DNA of 64,000 nt from Hyphomicrobiales bacterium (GCA_900467185.1 UBPA01000017.1:1-64000); one strand, 5' to 3'; shown: positions 36,952 through 47,192, counted from the first letter of the stretch. Program-made: numbers and translations. The notes: a model not told the origin generated them from the sequence alone.

Positions 36952-38718
36952 ATGGCATCCGTCGCGAATGACACCCTCGCAGCGCCGGAAGGCCGTCGAT
37001 TTCCGTTGAAGCGGTCCGCGCCGGTGCTTGCGCTCGGCGTCGTCCTGCTTGCGCTGCCTCTGGCGCTTCTCACGACCATCCATCAGCCGGTGGGCGCGAT
37101 GATGTGGGATCTCTATATCTATCTGGACGCCACGAACCGGATCACGGGCGGGCAGATCCCCTCCATCGATTTCTTCGCGCCTGTGGGCGCTCTCGGCTAC
37201 TACCTCTTTGCCGGCGCAAGCTGGCTCTTCCCGAACGGACATCCGCTCTTCCTGTCGGCCTGGTCGCTCCTCGTCGTCACCGCGCCATTGATGGCGGTGG
37301 TGCTGGTCGAGGTGCAGCGCCGCTCGCCGGCCCTCGCCTTCGCGCTGCTCGCGCCGTTCCTCCTCTATTCGCTGCTGCCCTTCAACATCGGCAGCTATTA
37401 CCCCTATCCCGGCTCGGAAGGCTTCGGCATCTACAACCGGCAGGTCTGCCAGCTTCTCTACGTGCTGGCTGCGGCTCTCGTCTTCGTCAAGGACGGCCGC
37501 AAGCTCTGCGGGGTCGTCGCGGCCAGCATGCTGGCGCTGTTCTTCATCAAGATCACCGGCATCGTCGCCGGCGCCCTGATGTGCGGGATGGCGCTCGCCG
37601 CGGGACGGCTGACCTTGAAACGCTCCCTGATCGCTGCCGGTCTCTTTGCAGCCGGCCTGTCCGTGCTCGAACTGGCGACGGGCGTGGTGTCCGCCTATAT
37701 TGGCGATATCCTCGCCCTCCTCCGCCTGAATGACGAAACGCTTCTGCCGCGGCTCTTGCGCGCCGCCTCCATGAACATCGGTGCGACCCTGGCGACGGTC
37801 GCGCTCTGCTGCGCGCTCCTCCTCACCGATCTTCAGCGGGTGCGCCTGTGCCTGCGTGATGCAGTTTCTGCCCCGTCCCTGCAGACCGTCTCCGCCGTCT
37901 TCGATCTTCCTTTCGTCTGGATCGCCGCTTTCCTGCTCGCCGGCTTGTTCTTCGAAAGCCAGAACACCGGCAGTCAGGCCCTCATCTTTCTTTATCCGCT
38001 GCTGCTCGCCATCGGCCTCGATCATGGCCGGCGGCACGGACAGACGGTGCGCTCTGCCGTGGTCGCCGTGTTCGCTCTGGCTGTCGTCCTTCCCCCGGCA
38101 CTCCTCGTCATCCAGAAGGCAAGCCGCGCCTGGATCGGCATGCTGGACACGACGCGCCTCGATCATCGGAACCTGAAGACGATGGGCGCTTTCGCCGTCA
38201 GGCCGGCATTCGCGGAGCGGGCGCGTCTCATGGAAGCCATGTTCGTCGAGAACCGGAAGGCCTTTGACGCTCTGGCGGCCGCCGGCGAGCCCTTCTCCGT
38301 CCTGCTGTTCAGCGATTTCGACTTCCAGTGGGCGTGGCTCGAAAACGCCGATCGCGCCATCTCCGCCGTCCGCGACCTTGAGGCCCGCGATGGCGTCCGA
38401 TTCGAAACCGTGATGTCCATCGACTTCGTCAATCCCTTCCCCTGGCTGATGGAGCGACAGGCCCCGCGCCATATCGCCATCGGTGCCGATCCGACACGGG
38501 CCGTTCCACCCCCGGGCGATGCGGAATACGACGCCATCCGTGCGGTCGATCTCGCACTGATGCCGACCTGCCCCGCCACGCCGACGCAGACCGATCTGCT
38601 CGCCCTCTACGCGCCGGCGCTTCTTCCCACCCATATTCGGGTCTCTCTCACGCCCTGTTACGACGCCTTCATCCGCAATGGCCTGCTGCCCGCGTCGCAG
38701 GGATCGCAGCAGCCATAG
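36952..38718 (+). CDS. Polytopic membrane protein, possibly GT-C-fold glycosyltransferase-like
   Basis: A 588-residue inner-membrane protein with about ten hydrophobic segments in residues 20-410 and a soluble C-terminal region of about 180 residues. Near the start, WDLYIYLDATNRITGGQIPSID contains acidic residues in a first periplasmic loop, which resembles the DxD-bearing loop of GT-C enzymes, but I cannot assign a family. The C-terminal part (NRKAFDALAAAGEPFSVLLFSDFDFQWAW) looks like a periplasmic domain. GAGG six bases before the ATG at 36952 gives the start; a TTG at 36940 is also in frame. It lies between glmU and ppiD on the plus strand. Confidence 0.75.
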   Translation: MASVANDTLAAPEGRRFPLKRSAPVLALGVVLLALPLALLTTIHQPVGAMMWDLYIYLDATNRITGGQIPSIDFFAPVGALGYYLFAGASWLFPNGHPLFLSAWSLLVVTAPLMAVVLVEVQRRSPALAFALLAPFLLYSLLPFNIGSYYPYPGSEGFGIYNRQVCQLLYVLAAALVFVKDGRKLCGVVAASMLALFFIKITGIVAGALMCGMALAAGRLTLKRSLIAAGLFAAGLSVLELATGVVSAYIGDILALLRLNDETLLPRLLRAASMNIGATLATVALCCALLLTDLQRVRLCLRDAVSAPSLQTVSAVFDLPFVWIAAFLLAGLFFESQNTGSQALIFLYPLLLAIGLDHGRRHGQTVRSAVVAVFALAVVLPPALLVIQKASRAWIGMLDTTRLDHRNLKTMGAFAVRPAFAERARLMEAMFVENRKAFDALAAAGEPFSVLLFSDFDFQWAWLENADRAISAVRDLEARDGVRFETVMSIDFVNPFPWLMERQAPRHIAIGADPTRAVPPPGDAEYDAIRAVDLALMPTCPATPTQTDLLALYAPALLPTHIRVSLTPCYDAFIRNGLLPASQGSQQP

Positions 38719-38834
38719 GGCGGCCTGTGCAATTTCTCCTTAAATTGATTCCGATTTCGAAATTTATGCAGTAAGGAACGACACGGTTTGCCACGAGGCA
38801 AACGCGTGTTTTGTCGGTTGAGGTGCGCAGTCTT

Positions 38835-40724
38835 ATGTTGGAAATGCTGAGGAGAGGCGCCCAGACCTGGGTCGTCAAAGGCCTGTTGATCGTTCTCGTC
38901 GCCTCGTTCGCAGTCTGGGGCGTTTCGTCATCCATCGCGCCCAGTGCCTCCACGGCCGTCGTGACGGTCGGCGACGTCAAGGTTTCCCCGGCCGACTTCC
39001 GGCTTGCCTACGAGCGGCAGCTGGCCCAGCTTTCCCGTCAGTTCGGCACCCGCCTGTCGCGCGATCAGGCCCGCGCCTTCGGCGTCGAGGCGCAGGTCTA
39101 TTCGCAGCTCGTGGCGGGCGCGACGCTCGACCAGCTGTCGAGCGATATGAATCTCGGCCTGTCGCAGGATCGCCTCGCCACCCTGATCAGCCAGGATCCG
39201 GCCTTCCGCGCCGTCAACGGCCAGTTCGATCGCACGGTCTTTTCCAGCGTCCTGCGCAATGCCGGCCTGCGCGAGGTCGATTACATCACGAATCGCAGCC
39301 AGGTCGCCGTTCGCTCGCAGATCGTCGAAGCATTGTCCGACGGCTTCAAGGCGCCGACGGTGCTGACGGACGCGCTGAAAAGCTACCAGAACGAGACGCG
39401 CTCGCTCGATTACCTGCTGCTTTCGAATGCCAATGTCGATCCGATCAAGGCGCCGGCCGACGATATGCTCGCGCCCTGGTTCGAGGAACACAAGGCCGAG
39501 TATCGCGCCCCCGAATTCCGCAAGATCTCCTATGTGAAGCTCGAACCGACCGACATCGCCAACCCGGCTTCCGTCACCGAGGATGAGCTGCGCGCCGACT
39601 ACGAGAAGCGGAAAGCGAGTTTCAGCGCGCCCGAAACGCGCACGATCGAGCAACTTACTTTCGCCAGCCGCACCGACGCAGATGCCGCCGCCGCCAAGCT
39701 CGCCGCAGGCACGACCTTCGATGCGCTCGTCTCCGAGCAGGGCAAGACCTCCGGCGACGTGCTCCTTGGCGATTTCACCCGCGAGCGCATGCCCGACGCG
39801 AAGCTCGGCGATGCCGCCTTTGCCGTAGCGGCTGACGGCGGCACCACGCCCGTCGTGGAGGGTGCCTTCGGCCCCGTCGTCCTGCGCGTCACCAACATTC
39901 GTCCTGCCACCACGCGGTCCTTCGACGAGGTGAAGGAAGAGCTCCGCCAGGAGGTCGCCCTTGCCAATGCAAGCAACGAGATCACCGCGATCCACGACAA
40001 GTTCGAGGATGCGCGGATTTCCGGCGCGACGCTTCAGGATGCGGCGACCGAGAGCAATCTGAAGGCCGTCTCCATTGCCGCCGTCGATGCGCGCGGAAAC
40101 GATGCGCAAGGCGAGAGGATCGCCGATCTGCCGCAGCCGCAGGAACTGCTCGCCGAAGTCTTCAAGGCCGACCCGGGCAGCGACACCCTGCCGATCAACC
40201 TCGGCCGCGACGGTTATGTCTGGTTCGAGGTCGAGGACGTCATGTCCGCCCGCGATCGCACGCTGGACGAATCGCGCGAAAGGGTCGTTGCCGACTGGAC
40301 GGCCGAGCAGCAGCGCACAGAACTGGCCAAGCGCGCCGCAGACCTGAAAGCGCGTGTCGAAAAGGGCGAGACCCTGCAGACCATCGCGGCGGAACTCGGC
40401 ATTGCCGTGGAGACCAAGACCGGCCTGCGCCGCACCGCGCAGGATGCCGCGCTCTCCCCAGCCGCCGTCACCGCCGCCTTCAGCGGCCCGAACGGCCTCG
40501 TGACGAACGCGGCCGGCACGGATGGCGAAGGCCAGATCCTGCTGAAGGTCACCGCAGTCGAGAGAGCGGCCGGCGATGCGCTGGATCAGGACAGCCGTCA
40601 GGTCGATGCCATCGCCCAGGCGAGCGGCGACGATATTCTCGACCAGATGGTCACGGAGCTGCAGGCCCGCTACGGCGTTTCGATCAACCAGCAGGTGGCC
40701 GAAACGGCGCTGGCGCAACGATAG
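38835..40724 (+). CDS. ppiD: PpiD/SurA-type periplasmic folding factor
   Basis: Membrane-anchored parvulin-like chaperone for exported proteins. The 629-residue protein has one N-terminal TM helix ([17 protein letters not shown], about 16-32), a SurA_N-like helical chaperone region (about 40-190), a parvulin-type domain around 230-350 ([52 protein letters not shown]) and a second C-terminal helical lobe. The parvulin domain is divergent, as in many PpiDs, and may not isomerise. The ATG at 38835 has only a distant GAGG; a TTG at 38811 and an ATG at 38844 are alternatives. trpD starts 14 bases after the stop, the usual alphaproteobacterial order. Confidence 0.92.
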   Translation: MLEMLRRGAQTWVVKGLLIVLVASFAVWGVSSSIAPSASTAVVTVGDVKVSPADFRLAYERQLAQLSRQFGTRLSRDQARAFGVEAQVYSQLVAGATLDQLSSDMNLGLSQDRLATLISQDPAFRAVNGQFDRTVFSSVLRNAGLREVDYITNRSQVAVRSQIVEALSDGFKAPTVLTDALKSYQNETRSLDYLLLSNANVDPIKAPADDMLAPWFEEHKAEYRAPEFRKISYVKLEPTDIANPASVTEDELRADYEKRKASFSAPETRTIEQLTFASRTDADAAAAKLAAGTTFDALVSEQGKTSGDVLLGDFTRERMPDAKLGDAAFAVAADGGTTPVVEGAFGPVVLRVTNIRPATTRSFDEVKEELRQEVALANASNEITAIHDKFEDARISGATLQDAATESNLKAVSIAAVDARGNDAQGERIADLPQPQELLAEVFKADPGSDTLPINLGRDGYVWFEVEDVMSARDRTLDESRERVVADWTAEQQRTELAKRAADLKARVEKGETLQTIAAELGIAVETKTGLRRTAQDAALSPAAVTAAFSGPNGLVTNAAGTDGEGQILLKVTAVERAAGDALDQDSRQVDAIAQASGDDILDQMVTELQARYGVSINQQVAETALAQR

Positions 40725-40738
40725 GCGGACGGGATCGT

Positions 40739-41758
40739 ATGGCGGACCTCAAACCCTTCATCGCCAAGGCGGCGCTCGGTCAGTCTCTCGACCGGGACGA
40801 CGCACGGGCCGCCTTCGAAATCATCATGTCGGGCGCGGCCACGCCCTCTCAGATCGGCGGCTTCCTCATGGCGCTCCGCGTGCGCGGCGAGACGGTCGAC
40901 GAGATCGTCGGTGCCGTCGGCGCCATGCGCGCCCGCATGCTGACCGTGGACGCGCCTGCCGACGCCATCGACATCGTGGGGACCGGCGGGGACGGCGCCG
41001 GCACCTACAACATTTCCACGCTCGCCTCGCTGATCGTCGCCGGCGCCGGCGTTCCCGTCGCCAAGCATGGCAACCGCGCGCTGAGCTCCAAGTCGGGCAC
41101 GGCGGATGCGCTCTCCTGCCTCGGCGTCAAGCTGGATATCGGCCCGGACGCGATCGCCCGCTGCATTCGCGAGGCCGGCGTCGGCTTCATGTTCGCCCAG
41201 CAGCACCATTCCGCCATGCGCCATGTCGGGCCCACCCGGGTCGAGCTCGGCACCCGCACCATCTTCAATCTGCTGGGCCCCCTCTCGAACCCTGCGGGCG
41301 TCGGCCGCCAGCTGGTCGGTGTGTTCTCGTCGCAATGGGTGGTTCCGGTGGCCGAAGTGTTGCGCGATCTCGGCTCGGTCAGCGTCTGGGTCGTCCACGG
41401 CGAAGGCCTCGACGAGATCACCACCACCGGCACGACCCACGTTGCCGCCATCGAGAACGGCGCGATCCGCACGTTCGACCTGACCCCTGCAGATTTCGGC
41501 CTGCCGACCGTCGATCTCGCAGCCCTCAAGGGCGGCGACGGCGCGCACAATGCGAAGGCACTGAGCGGCGTCCTTGCAGGTGACGTCACGCCCTACCGCG
41601 ACATCTCGCTTGCCAACGCCGCCGCCGCCCTGGTCATTTCCGGCCGCGCCGGCTCGTTGACGGATGGCATGGCAATGGCGCGCGCGGCGCTGGAAACCGG
41701 CGCTGCCCGCGCCGCACTGGAGGCGCTCGTGCGCGTCTCCAATGCCGAGGAGGCCTGA
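40739..41758 (+). CDS. trpD: Anthranilate phosphoribosyltransferase
   Basis: Adds the phosphoribosyl group to anthranilate in tryptophan synthesis. The 339-residue protein contains the PRPP-binding [14 protein letters not shown] (about 81-94), [17 protein letters not shown], and the C-terminal glycine-rich core. It is the single-domain form, not fused to trpG. trpC begins one base after the stop, in an operon with moaC and moeA. Confidence 0.97.
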   Translation: MADLKPFIAKAALGQSLDRDDARAAFEIIMSGAATPSQIGGFLMALRVRGETVDEIVGAVGAMRARMLTVDAPADAIDIVGTGGDGAGTYNISTLASLIVAGAGVPVAKHGNRALSSKSGTADALSCLGVKLDIGPDAIARCIREAGVGFMFAQQHHSAMRHVGPTRVELGTRTIFNLLGPLSNPAGVGRQLVGVFSSQWVVPVAEVLRDLGSVSVWVVHGEGLDEITTTGTTHVAAIENGAIRTFDLTPADFGLPTVDLAALKGGDGAHNAKALSGVLAGDVTPYRDISLANAAAALVISGRAGSLTDGMAMARAALETGAARAALEALVRVSNAEEA

Positions 41759-41759
41759 C

Positions 41760-42575
41760 ATGAGCGACATCCTGCACCGCATCGAACTGTACAAGCGTGA
41801 GGAAATCGCCGCCGCGAAGGCCCGCGTCTCGCTCGATGACCTCAAGGCCATGAGCGCCGGACAGTCGGCTCCGCGCGGTTTTCTGAAAGCGCTGGAGGCG
41901 AAGCGTGCGGCGGGCACATACGGCCTCATCGCCGAGATCAAGAAGGCCTCCCCCAGCAAGGGCCTGATCCGGTCGGACTTCGATCCGCCGGCGCTCGCCA
42001 AGGCCTATGAACGCGGCGGTGCCGCCTGCCTGTCGGTGCTGACGGACGGACCGAGCTTTCAGGGCGCACCGGAATTTCTCACGGCCGCCCGCGCCGCCTG
42101 TGCCCTGCCGGCCCTGCGCAAGGACTTCATGTTCGAAACCTATCAAGTGCACGAGGCCCACGCCTGGGGTGCCGATTGCATTCTCCTCATCATGGCATCG
42201 CTGAGCGACGACGACGCGCGCAGGCTGGAGGATTGTGCCCTCGACCTCGGCATGGACGTGTTGGTGGAAGTGCATGACGAGCCGGAAATGGAGCGTGCGC
42301 TCCGCCTTTCGTCGCCCTTGCTCGGTATCAACAATCGCAACCTGAAGACCTTCGTGGTCGATCTCGCCGTGTCCGAACGTCTTGCGCCGATGGTGCCGGA
42401 CGACCGGCATCTCGTCGGCGAAAGCGGTATCTTCACGCCGCAGGACTGCGCCCGCATGAAGGCCGCCGGCATCGGCACCTTCCTCGTCGGCGAAAGCCTG
42501 ATGCGGCAGGAAGATGTGGCGGCAGCCACGAGGCTCCTGCTCTCCGATCCCGCCGGCACGCAGGCGGCCGAGTGA
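41760..42575 (+). CDS. trpC: Indole-3-glycerol phosphate synthase
   Basis: Closes the indole ring in tryptophan synthesis. The 271-residue TIM barrel shows [20 protein letters not shown] (about 59-78) with the catalytic Lys in [32 protein letters not shown] and [11 protein letters not shown]. It lacks a fused TrpF domain. The ATG at 41760 follows the trpD stop by one base; the stop overlaps the moaC start (TGATG). Confidence 0.97.
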   Translation: MSDILHRIELYKREEIAAAKARVSLDDLKAMSAGQSAPRGFLKALEAKRAAGTYGLIAEIKKASPSKGLIRSDFDPPALAKAYERGGAACLSVLTDGPSFQGAPEFLTAARAACALPALRKDFMFETYQVHEAHAWGADCILLIMASLSDDDARRLEDCALDLGMDVLVEVHDEPEMERALRLSSPLLGINNRNLKTFVVDLAVSERLAPMVPDDRHLVGESGIFTPQDCARMKAAGIGTFLVGESLMRQEDVAAATRLLLSDPAGTQAAE

Positions 42576-43084
42576 TGTCGGACATGCCGCTGACCCATCT
42601 CGGCGAAACCGGCGAAGCCAGCATGGTGGATGTCGGCGACAAGAGCGAGACGGTTCGGATCGCCGTTGCCGAGGGCTATGTCCGCATGCAGCCGGAAACG
42701 CTGCGCATCATTCTGGCGGGCGACGCCAAGAAGGGCGACGTCATCGGCACGGCCCGCCTCGCCGGGATCATGGCGGCCAAGCAGACGGCCAACTTCATCC
42801 CGCTCTGCCATCCGCTGATGCTGACCAAGGTCTCCGTCGATATCGTGCCCGACGAGACCCTGCCGGGCCTGCGCGTGGAGACGCTGGCAAAGCTCAGCGG
42901 CCGCACCGGCGTCGAGATGGAAGCGCTGACGGCTGCGAGCGTCGCCTGCCTCACGATCTACGACATGGCGAAGGCGGTCGATCGCGAGATGGAAATCGGC
43001 GGCATCCGTCTTCTGAAAAAGTCCGGCGGACGCTCTGGCGACTATGTGCGAGAAGCCCCGCCGCGCGAGACCGGAACCCCATGA
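42575..43084 (+). CDS. moaC: Cyclic pyranopterin monophosphate synthase
   Basis: Second step of molybdenum cofactor synthesis, making cPMP from the MoaA product. The 169-residue protein has [22 protein letters not shown]-equivalent [13 protein letters not shown] with the catalytic His, [19 protein letters not shown] and [10 protein letters not shown] with catalytic Asp and Lys. ATG at 42575 overlaps the trpC stop and the stop overlaps the moeA start, so trpC-moaC-moeA are translationally coupled. Placement of Moco genes after trpDC is typical of rhizobia. Confidence 0.96.
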   Translation: MSDMPLTHLGETGEASMVDVGDKSETVRIAVAEGYVRMQPETLRIILAGDAKKGDVIGTARLAGIMAAKQTANFIPLCHPLMLTKVSVDIVPDETLPGLRVETLAKLSGRTGVEMEALTAASVACLTIYDMAKAVDREMEIGGIRLLKKSGGRSGDYVREAPPRETGTP

Positions 43085-44298
43085 GCCTGCTTCCCGTCGA
43101 GGAGGCGCTGGCGCGCCTGCTGGCCGCCGGCCGCCCCGTGACGGAGACGGAAGTGGTTGCGATCGGGGATGCGCAGGGCCGCGTCCTCGCGCGAGATCTC
43201 GCATCCCGCCTCACCCATCCGCCGTTCGATTCCTCCGCCATGGACGGCTACGCGCTGCGTGCGGAGGATATCGCCGAGATCGGCGCCATCGTCACCGTCA
43301 TCGGCGAATCCGCAGCCGGCAGCCGCTTTCCAGGAACGGTGCTCGCCGGTCAGGCGGTGCGCATCTTCACCGGCGCGCCAGTGCCGGAGGGTGCCGATAC
43401 GGTGCTGATCCAGGAGGATGCCGAGCCGCTGGACGGCCACCGCATCCGAACACGATTCGTGCCCGCCAGAGGTCGCCACATCCGACCGCGGGGCCAGGAT
43501 TTTCGCGAAGGCGATGTCGTTCTGCGCGCCGGCGACCGGCTCGACGCCGGCCGCCTGACGGTGGCCGCCGGCATGAACCACGCGCATCTCGACGTCTTCA
43601 GGCGCGTCCGGGTGGCCATTCTCGCGACGGGGGACGAACTTCTGCCGCCCGGCAGCACGCTCGGGCCCGACCAGATCATCGCATCGAACACGCTCGGCAT
43701 CGCCGCCATCGCCCGGGAGAATGGCGCGGAGATCATCGACCTCGGCATCGCTCCCGACAGCAGGTCGAGCATCGAGGAGCGATTGGCGGTCGCGCAAGAA
43801 ACAGGCGCCGATATCCTCGTCACGCTCGGCGGTGCCTCCGTCGGCGATCATGATCTCGTCCAGTCTACCCTTGTCGGTGCGGGCATGGAGCTCGATTTCT
43901 GGCGCATCGCCATGCGCCCCGGCAAGCCGCTGATGGTCGGCCGCCTGGGCGACATGCAGGTGCTCGGCCTTCCCGGCAATCCGGTGTCGAGCCTCGTCTG
44001 CGGCCTTCTGTTCCTCGAACCCCTCGTCCGCGCCCTTGGCCACCTGCAGGCTCGCAATCGCCTCGCCGTTGCTACCACAGCCGGGCCGCTTGCCGCCAAC
44101 GACAAGCGCCAGGATTACATCCGCGCAAAGCTCGAGCGTCTGGCAGACGGCAGCCTTTCGGCCAAGGCCTTCGAGCGGCAGGATTCTTCGATGATGCAGA
44201 CATTCGCGCAGTCGGATGCGCTCATCGTCCGGTCGCCGGGCGCACCGGCCGCCCATGCGGGATCGGCCTGCACCGTCCTTCTCCTGCGCGACGTCTAG
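43081..44298 (+). CDS. moeA: Molybdopterin molybdenumtransferase
   Basis: Inserts molybdate into adenylated molybdopterin. The 405-residue protein shows domain landmarks [12 protein letters not shown] (about 43-54), the [10 protein letters not shown] region, [13 protein letters not shown] with the catalytic acidic residue, and [12 protein letters not shown]. The ATG at 43081 overlaps moaC by four bases. In many rhizobia lexA follows moeA; here a 48-residue membrane protein follows instead. Confidence 0.96.
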   Translation: MSLLPVEEALARLLAAGRPVTETEVVAIGDAQGRVLARDLASRLTHPPFDSSAMDGYALRAEDIAEIGAIVTVIGESAAGSRFPGTVLAGQAVRIFTGAPVPEGADTVLIQEDAEPLDGHRIRTRFVPARGRHIRPRGQDFREGDVVLRAGDRLDAGRLTVAAGMNHAHLDVFRRVRVAILATGDELLPPGSTLGPDQIIASNTLGIAAIARENGAEIIDLGIAPDSRSSIEERLAVAQETGADILVTLGGASVGDHDLVQSTLVGAGMELDFWRIAMRPGKPLMVGRLGDMQVLGLPGNPVSSLVCGLLFLEPLVRALGHLQARNRLAVATTAGPLAANDKRQDYIRAKLERLADGSLSAKAFERQDSSMMQTFAQSDALIVRSPGAPAAHAGSACTVLLLRDV

Positions 44299-44398
44299 AC
44301 CGATCGCCTGTCGCCGGTCACGGTCGGGGATCTTTCCAAATCCGCGGCCTGCCCTATCTCATCCGTCGGTAAGTATCGGTAACGAAGGGAATATCAGC

Positions 44399-44545
44399 AT
44401 GAACCGAAACGGACTCTACGCCCTCCTGGGCGCGTTGGTCGTCCTTGTCATCGTCATGGGCGTCTACATCTACGACCGCGAGAAGGAACCGCAGGGCGTC
44501 GAACTCAAGATCGGCGAGAACGGGATTTCGGTTCAGGAAAACTGA
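44399..44545 (+). CDS. 48-residue single-pass membrane protein
   Basis: Begins MNRNGLYALLGALVVLVIVM, one TM helix (about 6-25), then YIYDREKEPQG and a short soluble tail VELKIGENGISVQEN. Similar small proteins with the KIGENGISV-type ending are common in rhizobia but have no known function. AAGGGA lies ten bases before the ATG at 44399. It follows moeA by 100 bases and ends 121 bases before a terminator. Confidence 0.72.
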   Translation: MNRNGLYALLGALVVLVIVMGVYIYDREKEPQGVELKIGENGISVQEN

Positions 44546-44576
44546 GCAGCCCAAAGGGTGATGCAAAGCTTACGCG

Positions 44577-44591
44577 TTAACGCTTTGTTAA
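44577..44591 (+). promoter_or_regulatory. Perfect CtrA-type site TTAA-N7-TTAA
   Basis: TTAA at 44577-44580 and 44588-44591, each followed by C on the plus strand, exactly the CtrA consensus of alphaproteobacteria. No protein gene starts downstream on the plus strand before the terminator at 44666, and the next gene (corC-like) ends, not starts, at 44735. The site may drive a short RNA or be fortuitous. Confidence 0.4.
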
Positions 44592-44665
44592 CCATTCCGG
44601 CAGATACTTGCGGTCAGGTGATCTGACTACGGATGAACTAGCAGGTCGCAGAAACGTTGAGAACG

Positions 44666-44692
44666 AAAGGTCGGGCAACCCCCGGCCTTTTT
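44666..44692 (+). terminator. Rho-independent terminator
   Basis: Ten-base stem AAAGGTCGGG / CCCGGCCTTT (one G-T pair) with loop CAACC, followed by TTTT-rich sequence. It could end transcripts of the moeA operon or of a short RNA from the CtrA-type site, and it separates them from the convergent corC-like gene. Confidence 0.88.
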
Positions 44693-44734
44693 GTTTGTCA
44701 TCGTCGCAGCGCTTCAGACACGCTGCCCGAAGCT

Positions 44735-46030
44735 TCACCGCTCCGTCGGCGCCACGTCGAGTTTCGACACCAAAATCTTGTCGATCCGACGGCTGTCCAT
44801 ATCCACCACCTCGAACCGGTACCCGAACGCCTCCGCGACATCGCCCTCTTCGGGCGACTTGCGCAGTTCCTGGACGAGGAAGCCGGCGATGGTCTCATAG
44901 CTGCCATCCGAATCGATCTCGTCGATGCCGATGGTCAGGTGGATCTCGTCGATCGGCGTGCGACCGTCTACGAGATAGGAGCCATCTTCGCGCAGGCGGA
45001 TCAGCGCATGCTCGATGTCGTCATAGTTCGACGGGAGAACACCGACGATCGCCTCGAGAATATCGGCGATCGTGATGATGCCTTCGATGCTGCCATACTC
45101 GTCGACGATCATCGCCATGTTGATGCGCGAGGACTTGAACGCTTCCAGCGCCTTCAGGCACGACGCCGTCTCCGGCAGCGCGTGCAGCTCCTTGACGAAA
45201 GCGCGAATGTCGAATGCGCCGCGGGCCCCGAGGTTCAAAACCTCTTTCACGAGCACAGCGCCCAGGATCTCGCCGGTGGACGTATCCATGACCGGATAGC
45301 GCGAATGCGAGGTCTGCTCGATCTTCGCGCGCACCGCCTCCAGCGTGTCATTCGCATCGATGAAGCTCACCTCCGTTCGGTGCGTCATGATGGATTTGAC
45401 GTTGCGGTCGCCGAGCCGGATGATGCGGCGCAGCATTTCGTGCTCGGACTTCTCGATGGCGCCGCTCTCGACGCCCTCTGCCATGATTGCCTGCACTTCC
45501 TCTTCCGTGACCGCATCCTTGTTGGTGGAGACCCCGAAGACATGCATGAAGACCTTGGCGGAGCCTTCGAAGAGATAGACGACCGGCGAAACGACTTTGG
45601 ACAGGATGGACATCGGCCGCGCGACGAACATGGCGATGCGCTCGGAATTGCGCAGCGCCAGCTGCTTGGGGATGAGTTCCCCGATGACGACCGAGAGATA
45701 GGTGATGAGCGTGACGACCAGGGCGACCGAGACGGTGCTGCCGTAGGGGTTGATCCAGCTGATGTCGTTCAGGATCGGAGCCAGCTTATCGGCGATCGTC
45801 GCGCCACCATAGGCGCCGGCCAGCGTACCCACGAGCGTGATGCCGACCTGGACGGTGGACAGGAACTTGCCCGGATCTTCCGCAAGGTTCAGCGCCAACT
45901 CCGCCCGGACATTGCCTTGCCGGGCCATTTGCCGCAGGAGCGGCCGGCTGACGGAAACGAGTGCCATTTCCGACATGGCAAAGAAGGCATTGATCAGAAG
46001 AAGAACGAAAATGACGAGCAGTTCGGACAT
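44735..46030 (-). CDS. CNNM/CorC-HlyC family membrane protein with CBS pair
   Basis: Inner-membrane protein of the family that includes Mg/Co-related CorC/CorB and so-called hemolysins. The 431-residue protein has the N-terminal CNNM (DUF21) domain with three or four TM helices (about 1-180), a CBS pair (about 200-330: IMTHRTEVSFIDANDTLEAV and YGSIEGIITIADILEAIVG) and the C-terminal CorC_HlyC domain ending in RIDKILVSKLD. A role in divalent-cation efflux or tolerance is the usual inference. It is monocistronic as far as can be seen. Confidence 0.9.
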   Translation of the reverse strand: MSELLVIFVLLLINAFFAMSEMALVSVSRPLLRQMARQGNVRAELALNLAEDPGKFLSTVQVGITLVGTLAGAYGGATIADKLAPILNDISWINPYGSTVSVALVVTLITYLSVVIGELIPKQLALRNSERIAMFVARPMSILSKVVSPVVYLFEGSAKVFMHVFGVSTNKDAVTEEEVQAIMAEGVESGAIEKSEHEMLRRIIRLGDRNVKSIMTHRTEVSFIDANDTLEAVRAKIEQTSHSRYPVMDTSTGEILGAVLVKEVLNLGARGAFDIRAFVKELHALPETASCLKALEAFKSSRINMAMIVDEYGSIEGIITIADILEAIVGVLPSNYDDIEHALIRLREDGSYLVDGRTPIDEIHLTIGIDEIDSDGSYETIAGFLVQELRKSPEEGDVAEAFGYRFEVVDMDSRRIDKILVSKLDVAPTER

Positions 46031-46174
46031 GGATCCTCGAAAACCGATGTTCCGCGCCGTGCAGGTTTCACAGCGCGCGATATCATCGTCTTCATGAAAT
46101 AGGCGGAACCGCGCAATGCAGCAAGGCGGGATACGGCAAGTTTCACCATTCTTGGCGTTGCAGACCGACGATTG

Positions 46175-46933
46175 TCAGCCCGCGGCCGTCTCCGGCACGT
46201 CATCCATCGCCACGCGGACGCGCGCGCGCCCGACCCGGATGACCACTTCCATCGCCGCGCGGGCGCCGGCCTCGTCGCGACGGCTGATCTGCTCCACGAT
46301 GCGGATATGATTGCGCGAGACGTCCTCGATGCCCTCGCGGTCGGCTGCCGGCGAGCTGAGCTTGAAGATGCCGACCAGCGCCGCCTCGATCAGACTGCCG
46401 ACGCTGCGCATGAAGGGATTGGCCGAGGCCTCCGCCACGGCAAGGTGAAAGCGCAGATCCGCCACGGCCAGCGATTCGGGCGTATGCGCGGGATCGCCCA
46501 TGGCGACGGCGAGCCGCATCATATGGCTGATCTCGGCGTCGGTCGCATGAATGGCGGCAAGGGCCGCGGCATGCGGCTCGAAGGCCATGCGGACCTCGCT
46601 GATATGCGTCAGGAAGTCCTCGTCGATGCCGTTGTGAAAGTGCCAGGTGAGAATGTCGCTGTCGAACAGGTTCCACTGGTTGCGGGCCGTAACCCGCGTT
46701 CCGATCCGCGCCCGCGGCACGATCAACCCCTTGGCCGCCAGCGTCTTCATGGCCTCGCGCAGGACGGTGCGGGATACCTTGAAACGCATCGCCAGATCCT
46801 GGTCGCCCGGCAGGATGGTGCCCACGGGAAACTCGCCGGAAATGATGGCCCGTCCAAGGACATCCACGACCTGCGAATGGCTGGTGCGTGTATCGACGCC
46901 CGTGATCAGCGTCTCCAGCGGACCCTTCTTCAT
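46175..46933 (-). CDS. GntR family regulator, FadR/FCD subfamily
   Basis: DNA-binding repressor or activator. The 252-residue protein has an N-terminal winged helix (about 18-85: GRAIISGEFPVGTILPGDQDLAMRF and SRTVLREAMKTLAAKGLI) and an FCD effector domain with His and Asp metal-type ligands (ADLRFHLAVAEASANPFM and NHIRIVEQI). FCD domains usually bind small carboxylates or sugars acids. GAGGGGGA before the ATG at 46933 supports the start. It lies downstream of the BMP-type transporter on the same strand and has its own inverted-repeat-rich upstream region; whether it controls the transporter is not shown. Confidence 0.9.
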   Translation of the reverse strand: MKKGPLETLITGVDTRTSHSQVVDVLGRAIISGEFPVGTILPGDQDLAMRFKVSRTVLREAMKTLAAKGLIVPRARIGTRVTARNQWNLFDSDILTWHFHNGIDEDFLTHISEVRMAFEPHAAALAAIHATDAEISHMMRLAVAMGDPAHTPESLAVADLRFHLAVAEASANPFMRSVGSLIEAALVGIFKLSSPAADREGIEDVSRNHIRIVEQISRRDEAGARAAMEVVIRVGRARVRVAMDDVPETAAG

Positions 46934-46997
46934 GATTCCCCCTCGTCGGACTCGATACGCACCCTGTCGCCGCATGCCTCCCGGAACGACAGAAAAA

Positions 46998-47018
46998 TCA
47001 TATCATATGACAATATGA
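46998..47018 (-). promoter_or_regulatory. Candidate operator of the GntR regulator
   Basis: Inverted repeat TCATAT (46998-47003) / ATATGA (47013-47018) around a core that itself contains the palindrome TCATATGA (47003-47010). It lies 65-85 bases upstream of the GntR start. A second inverted repeat, CATTTCAT (47046-47053) / ATGAAATG (47060-47067), lies just upstream. GntR-type regulators bind such short inverted repeats and often regulate themselves. Confidence 0.35.
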
Positions 47019-47114
47019 GTGTCTTGACGGGAGCTGTGGAATTTTCATTTCATTTCAGAATGAAATGGAATTCAAAAGCAATGATGAACAACGGAACCGG
47101 TTGTCAATGAAGCA

Positions 47115-47148
47115 TTCCAGCAGGGCCGCCTGGACGACCCTGCTGGAA
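47115..47148 (-). terminator. Hairpin after the BMP transporter operon
   Basis: Eleven-base perfect stem TTCCAGCAGGG / CCCTGCTGGAA with a 12-base loop, 45-78 bases beyond the stop of the binding-protein gene. There is no U-tract on the minus strand, so it may be a weak terminator or an mRNA 3'-end stabiliser. Confidence 0.5.
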
Positions 47149-47192
47149 CAGGTTGATGAGAATGGATCGCCCGGCGACCCGATCGGACCGGC

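Noticed and set aside
36931-38634. 567-codon minus-strand open frame
   Set aside because: Antisense to the polytopic membrane protein; highly charged, no hydrophobic core.
38928-40718. 596-codon minus-strand open frame
   Set aside because: Antisense to ppiD, which has full family support.
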